Below are positions 40,575 to 46,507 of a stretch of DNA of 46,507 nucleotides, piece by piece (within the stretch, counting starts at the first letter, position 1; each line of letters begins with the position of its first letter). The notes under the pieces were generated by a model. The model made no database searches. It saw nothing but the letters and a program-made list of their open reading frames with translations, and had not been told where the DNA came from. The stretch lies in NCBI GenBank assembly GCA_019752235.1, contig JAIEMI010000013.1:1-46507 (forward strand), read 5' to 3'. Position numbers and translations under genes: made by a program. The DNA comes from Rhodospirillaceae bacterium. Its GTDB lineage: Bacteria; Pseudomonadota; Alphaproteobacteria; Rhodospirillales; Rhodospirillaceae.

Positions 40575-41375
40575 TCACGTTTCCTTTGAATGACGAAGCG
40601 GCTGCGCAAGCTGCGAACCGGCGTCGACTGAACGGCATACCTCGGCAAGAAGTTGCGCCCATGCGCGCTGGCCGGCCTCATCCGCGATCAAATCTTGGCG
40701 TATTTCGATCTCGACATGGGGCAGGCCGCGCCGCTCACCGTGCACGGGGATCGTGTAGTCGGACGCGTCACCGACCGCGTAAGGCTCATTCTCGCCCACG
40801 ACGAGATCGCCGCGGGCTTTCAGCGCCGTCAGCATATGCCGCGCTAACCGCCCGTCGCGGTTAAATAAGAGGCCGACATGCCAGGGGCGCGGCACACCCT
40901 TAAACACCGGCGTAAAGCTATGAATCGCCATCAATATGGTTGGCGTGCCGGCGCGCTGGCGAAGGTCGAGTTCGCGGGCGATGCGCTCATGGTACGGCGT
41001 GAAAATCGTATCCACGCGCGTTTGCCGTTCGGCCGGCGGCAACGCCCGATTGGCGTCAATCGCGGTGTGCTCGCTGACGACCGGAATCAAATCGTAGGCG
41101 TCCGGCGGCCGGTTGCAGTCGATCACCAGACGCGAATAGGTCTGCAGGATCGCAAAGGCATCGAGGTCTTCGGCCAGAAACCGCGTCACGCCGGCCGCGC
41201 CGATATCCCAGGCGATGTGGCGGCGAAGGTCGTGTTCGTCCAGGCCCAGCGCCCCCAGGCGGCGCGGAATGCGGCGCCCGGCATGGTCGCAGGTCAGGAA
41301 AAACGGCGATCCGCCGCCTTCTCTTAGGGTTTCGAAAACGGCCGGCTCGTTGTCGGCCAGAAGCGCGAGAGCCAC
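40575..41375 (-). CDS. N-formylglutamate amidohydrolase family protein
   Basis: 'FFLTCDHAGRRIPRRLGALGL', 'SRLVIDCNRPPDA', 'AIHSFTPVFKGVPRPWHVGLLFNRD'. Confidence 0.9.
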   Translation of the reverse strand: MALALLADNEPAVFETLREGGGSPFFLTCDHAGRRIPRRLGALGLDEHDLRRHIAWDIGAAGVTRFLAEDLDAFAILQTYSRLVIDCNRPPDAYDLIPVVSEHTAIDANRALPPAERQTRVDTIFTPYHERIARELDLRQRAGTPTILMAIHSFTPVFKGVPRPWHVGLLFNRDGRLARHMLTALKARGDLVVGENEPYAVGDASDYTIPVHGERRGLPHVEIEIRQDLIADEAGQRAWAQLLAEVCRSVDAGSQLAQPLRHSKET

Positions 41376-41494
41376 GGAGACCTACAATATTGCGGGGGAC
41401 GGGCTGCGCCCGCCCCCGTCCAAAAGGAAAACTAACACGCCTTCCCGGGAATCCCCGCGCAAATCGTAGGACTCAGCCAACCGGCTAGGCGCGG

Positions 41495-42901
41495 CTAAGC
41501 TTTGGGCGGCGCGGGCGAAATGCCTTCGCCTGCCGTCGGTGTCACTTTCTGCCGGCTGACGCTGTCGCCGTCGCCCTTCTTCAAGCGCCAGAAGCTGAAC
41601 GACGAGAGGATCGTAAAAGCGCCCAGCACTAAAAATGCTTCATGCACGCCTTCCAGAAAGCGTTGCGGATCGTGACGCACTTCCTGTGGAATAAACATGG
41701 CCGTGGCGAGGCCCGCCGCCGCCACACCGAAGCTCATGGACATCTGCTGCAAGGTGCTCGAGATCGAGCCCGCGGCGCTGGTGCGCTCGGCTTCGACGTC
41801 GGCGTACACCAGCGTATTCATGCTAGTGTATTGCAGCGACGTGAAGATGCCGTAGATGAAGACCTGCAGCGCGATCGCCCACATGGGCCGGTCGGCGCCG
41901 ATGGTGGCGAACAGCATCAGCCCCGCGCCGACAACGATCGTGTTGACGATCAACACCGGTTTGTAGCCGAAGATGGTGAGCGATTTGGTGGAGAGAAATT
42001 TCGTCGTCAGCGCGGCGACGGCCTGCGGCATGATCAACAGGCCCGATTGTATAGGTGTGAGGCCGAAACCCACCTGATACATCAACGGTAATAAAAAGCC
42101 CGTGCCGCCGATACCGATGCGGGTCACGAAACTGCCGGCGACCGCGGTGCTGAAGGTGCGGATCCGGAAAAGCGCCAGCTCCAGCAGCGGGAAACGCACG
42201 CGCGCCGCATGGACGCCATAGCCGGCGATGAGCGCCAGGGCCAGCGCCAACAAACCGAGAATTTCGCGCGTGCTGAGCGTGTGATCGCCGAAGACTTCCA
42301 GCACGTAGGACAACAGCGCCACGCCGGACCCCAGGAGAATCAATCCCACGACATCCAGCGGGCGGCGTTCCGTGGAGCGATAGTCCGGCAGATAGAGATA
42401 GACCATCAGCAGACCAATAATGCCGATGGGAATGTTGACGAAGAAAATCAGGCGCCAGTGCGTATAGCCGACAATGAGGCCGCCGAGCATCGGGCCGATC
42501 AGCGGGCCGATCCACGCCGGGATCGCGACGAAACTCATGGTGCGGATCAGTTCCGATTTCGCGAAGGTGCGCACCAGCGTCACGCGCCCCACGGGCACCA
42601 TCATGGCGCCGCCGAACCCCTGCAGGATACGGCAAGCCACCAGCGTGTGAATGTCGTCGGCCATGCCGCAGAGGAACGAGGCGAAGGTGAACATCCCGAT
42701 GGCCGCGGCGAAAACCCGGCGCGTGCCGAAGCGGTCCGCCATCCAGCCGCTGATGGGAATGAACACCGCGAGGCTGAGCGTGTAGCTGGACAACACCGCT
42801 TTCATATCCAGCGGCAGTACATTCAGCGCCGCCGAGATTGTCGGTACAGCGGTATTCAGGATAGTGCTGTCGAGCGATTCCATAAAAAACGCCACCGCCA
42901 C
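41495..42901 (-). CDS. MFS drug transporter, DHA2/EmrB-QacA type
   Basis: 'ESLDSTILNTAVPTIS', 'WMADRFGTRRVF', 'LQGFGGAMMVPVGRVTLV'; the GTG start is provisional and the protein may begin upstream. Confidence 0.9.
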   Translation of the reverse strand: MAVAFFMESLDSTILNTAVPTISAALNVLPLDMKAVLSSYTLSLAVFIPISGWMADRFGTRRVFAAAIGMFTFASFLCGMADDIHTLVACRILQGFGGAMMVPVGRVTLVRTFAKSELIRTMSFVAIPAWIGPLIGPMLGGLIVGYTHWRLIFFVNIPIGIIGLLMVYLYLPDYRSTERRPLDVVGLILLGSGVALLSYVLEVFGDHTLSTREILGLLALALALIAGYGVHAARVRFPLLELALFRIRTFSTAVAGSFVTRIGIGGTGFLLPLMYQVGFGLTPIQSGLLIMPQAVAALTTKFLSTKSLTIFGYKPVLIVNTIVVGAGLMLFATIGADRPMWAIALQVFIYGIFTSLQYTSMNTLVYADVEAERTSAAGSISSTLQQMSMSFGVAAAGLATAMFIPQEVRHDPQRFLEGVHEAFLVLGAFTILSSFSFWRLKKGDGDSVSRQKVTPTAGEGISPAPPKA

Positions 42902-42993
42902 CAGCCACGGCAGAAAGCGTTTGGTGAATTCAGTAGGGTGCGGAGAGGCGGCGGAGATGGGGGCATTCCTCAGACGATAAGACAGCCCAAACT

Positions 42994-43281
42994 TTATACC
43001 GCAAGCCCAGGATTCAAATCATGCCAATCGGGATGAGCACCCTCGATAAGAGGGCATTTCCACGCACGCGGATATTTCTTCAGACGCTTTTCACGGTGGA
43101 TTGCTGACCCGACGTTTTCGGTCGATTCAAAATAGACGAGGCTGTGAACGTCGTACCGCTTGGTGAAACCGGCGACGGCATCCGTGCGATGCTCGTAAAC
43201 CCGGCGGATCAAATCGTTCGTCACGCCGCTGTAGAGAGTGCCCTGGGGTTTGCTCGCGAGAATGTAGACGTCATAGGGCAC
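42994..43281 (-). CDS. GIY-YIG nuclease superfamily protein
   Basis: 'YDVYILASKPQGTLYSGVTNDLIRRVYEHR...HSLVYFESTENVGSAIHREKRLKKYPRAWK'. Confidence 0.92.
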   Translation of the reverse strand: MPYDVYILASKPQGTLYSGVTNDLIRRVYEHRTDAVAGFTKRYDVHSLVYFESTENVGSAIHREKRLKKYPRAWKCPLIEGAHPDWHDLNPGLAV

Positions 43282-43318
43282 AGCCCCACTCCCCCACGAT
43301 TGTCATGGCCCGATTTAG

Positions 43319-43410
43319 TCGGGCCATCCACCCGTCAGACCGCACGGGCCGGAGTATACGGCGCCATGGATTACCCGCATTCGCTGCGCGAAGCGGGTAA
43401 TGACAATGGG
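43319..43410. repeat. Imperfect palindromic intergenic repeat
   Basis: Outer inverse blocks ATTGTCAT...ATGACAAT with internal stems GGCCCGAtttagTCGGGCC and ATTACCCGC...GCGGGTAAT. Confidence 0.6.
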
Positions 43411-43423
43411 AGAAACACCGCCC

Positions 43424-43930
43424 TTAAAACGGAATATCATCATCCATGGCATCGCGGCCGCCGCCGGAGGCGCGGGCTTTGCCGCCCTTGGCGGGGGGCG
43501 CGTCGTCGTAGCCGCCGTTATCCCAGCCGCCGCCCGCGTCGTCGCCCATGCCGCCGCCGGCCCCGGCGCCCGATCCGCCGCCCTTGCCGTCGAGCATGGT
43601 CAGCTCGCCGCCATAGCCCTGCAGCACCACTTCCGTCGAATATTTTTCGGTGCCCGACTGGTCGGTCCACTTGCGGGTCTGCAGGCTGCCGCTGACGTAC
43701 ACTTTGCTGCCTTTTTTCAGGTACTTCTCCGCGATCTCCGCGAGATTCCCGAAAATCACCACCCGGTGCCACTCGGTCTTTTCTTTCTTCTCGCCGGTGG
43801 CTTTGTCGCGCCAGCTTTCCGAAGTGGCGATGGAAAGGTTGGCGACCTTGCCGCCGTTCTGCATGCTGCGGACCTCAGGGTCTTTCCCTAAATTGCCGAT
43901 AAGGATGACTTTGTTGACGCTTCCGGCCAT
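43424..43930 (-). CDS. ssb: Single-stranded DNA-binding protein
   Basis: '[58 protein letters not shown]', C-terminal 'MDDDIPF'. Confidence 0.97.
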   Translation of the reverse strand: MAGSVNKVILIGNLGKDPEVRSMQNGGKVANLSIATSESWRDKATGEKKEKTEWHRVVIFGNLAEIAEKYLKKGSKVYVSGSLQTRKWTDQSGTEKYSTEVVLQGYGGELTMLDGKGGGSGAGAGGGMGDDAGGGWDNGGYDDAPPAKGGKARASGGGRDAMDDDIPF

Positions 43931-44103
43931 GCTCTTCTCCCGAGACTCGCTTTTTGACTGATCCCGCACCTTACCGGGCGCGGGTCATGGTTGAAAGCGC
44001 CAAAAATACAAGCGTTTTCAACAGCTAAACTGGTCTTGCCCCAAGTTCCCTTTGCGCGTATGAAGAACGCTGCAAAGGAAACATAACGAGAACATTTAGC
44101 ACA

Positions 44104-46507
<2,404 letters not shown>

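Noticed and set aside
43931-44103. Possible SOS box between ssb and uvrA
   Set aside because: Several GAAC tetramers are present, but none with the GAAC-N7-GAAC spacing expected for an alphaproteobacterial LexA site.

Overview
The window is GC-rich proteobacterial chromosome, probably alphaproteobacterial judging from the uvrA/ssb and gyrA/coaD/cyclophilin gene order. A ~10.8 kb integrated element sits in the 3' end of a tRNA-Lys(TTT) gene. The element is bounded by a perfect 54-bp direct repeat (19811-19864 and 30607-30660). Transcribed almost entirely on the minus strand, it encodes a tyrosine integrase, a small ORF flanked by composite repeats, an AlpA/excisionase-type HTH protein, a zinc-finger/Toprim primase-helicase, a repeat-rich non-coding segment (candidate replication origin), a TerS-like protein, and a large terminase split into separate ATPase and nuclease genes by a 62-aa ORF. 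The tRNA-proximal end carries a two-gene CBASS anti-phage cassette (CapV-type patatin phospholipase plus CdnE-type CD-NTase). I see no capsid, portal, tail or lysis gene, so the element looks like a phage satellite with its own packaging motor and CBASS cargo. This is the main candidate for an under-described system. The rest is mostly ordinary chromosome: two different IlvD/EDD dehydratases with catabolic genes, a CsoR/CopA copper locus with two recognisable operators, a divergent PCuAC-like protein, housekeeping genes (gyrA, coaD, ssb, uvrA; uvrA runs off the window end and is missing from the ORF track), and several dispersed palindromic repeats. All calls come from reading the sequence and from recalled family motifs. 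No searches were run.
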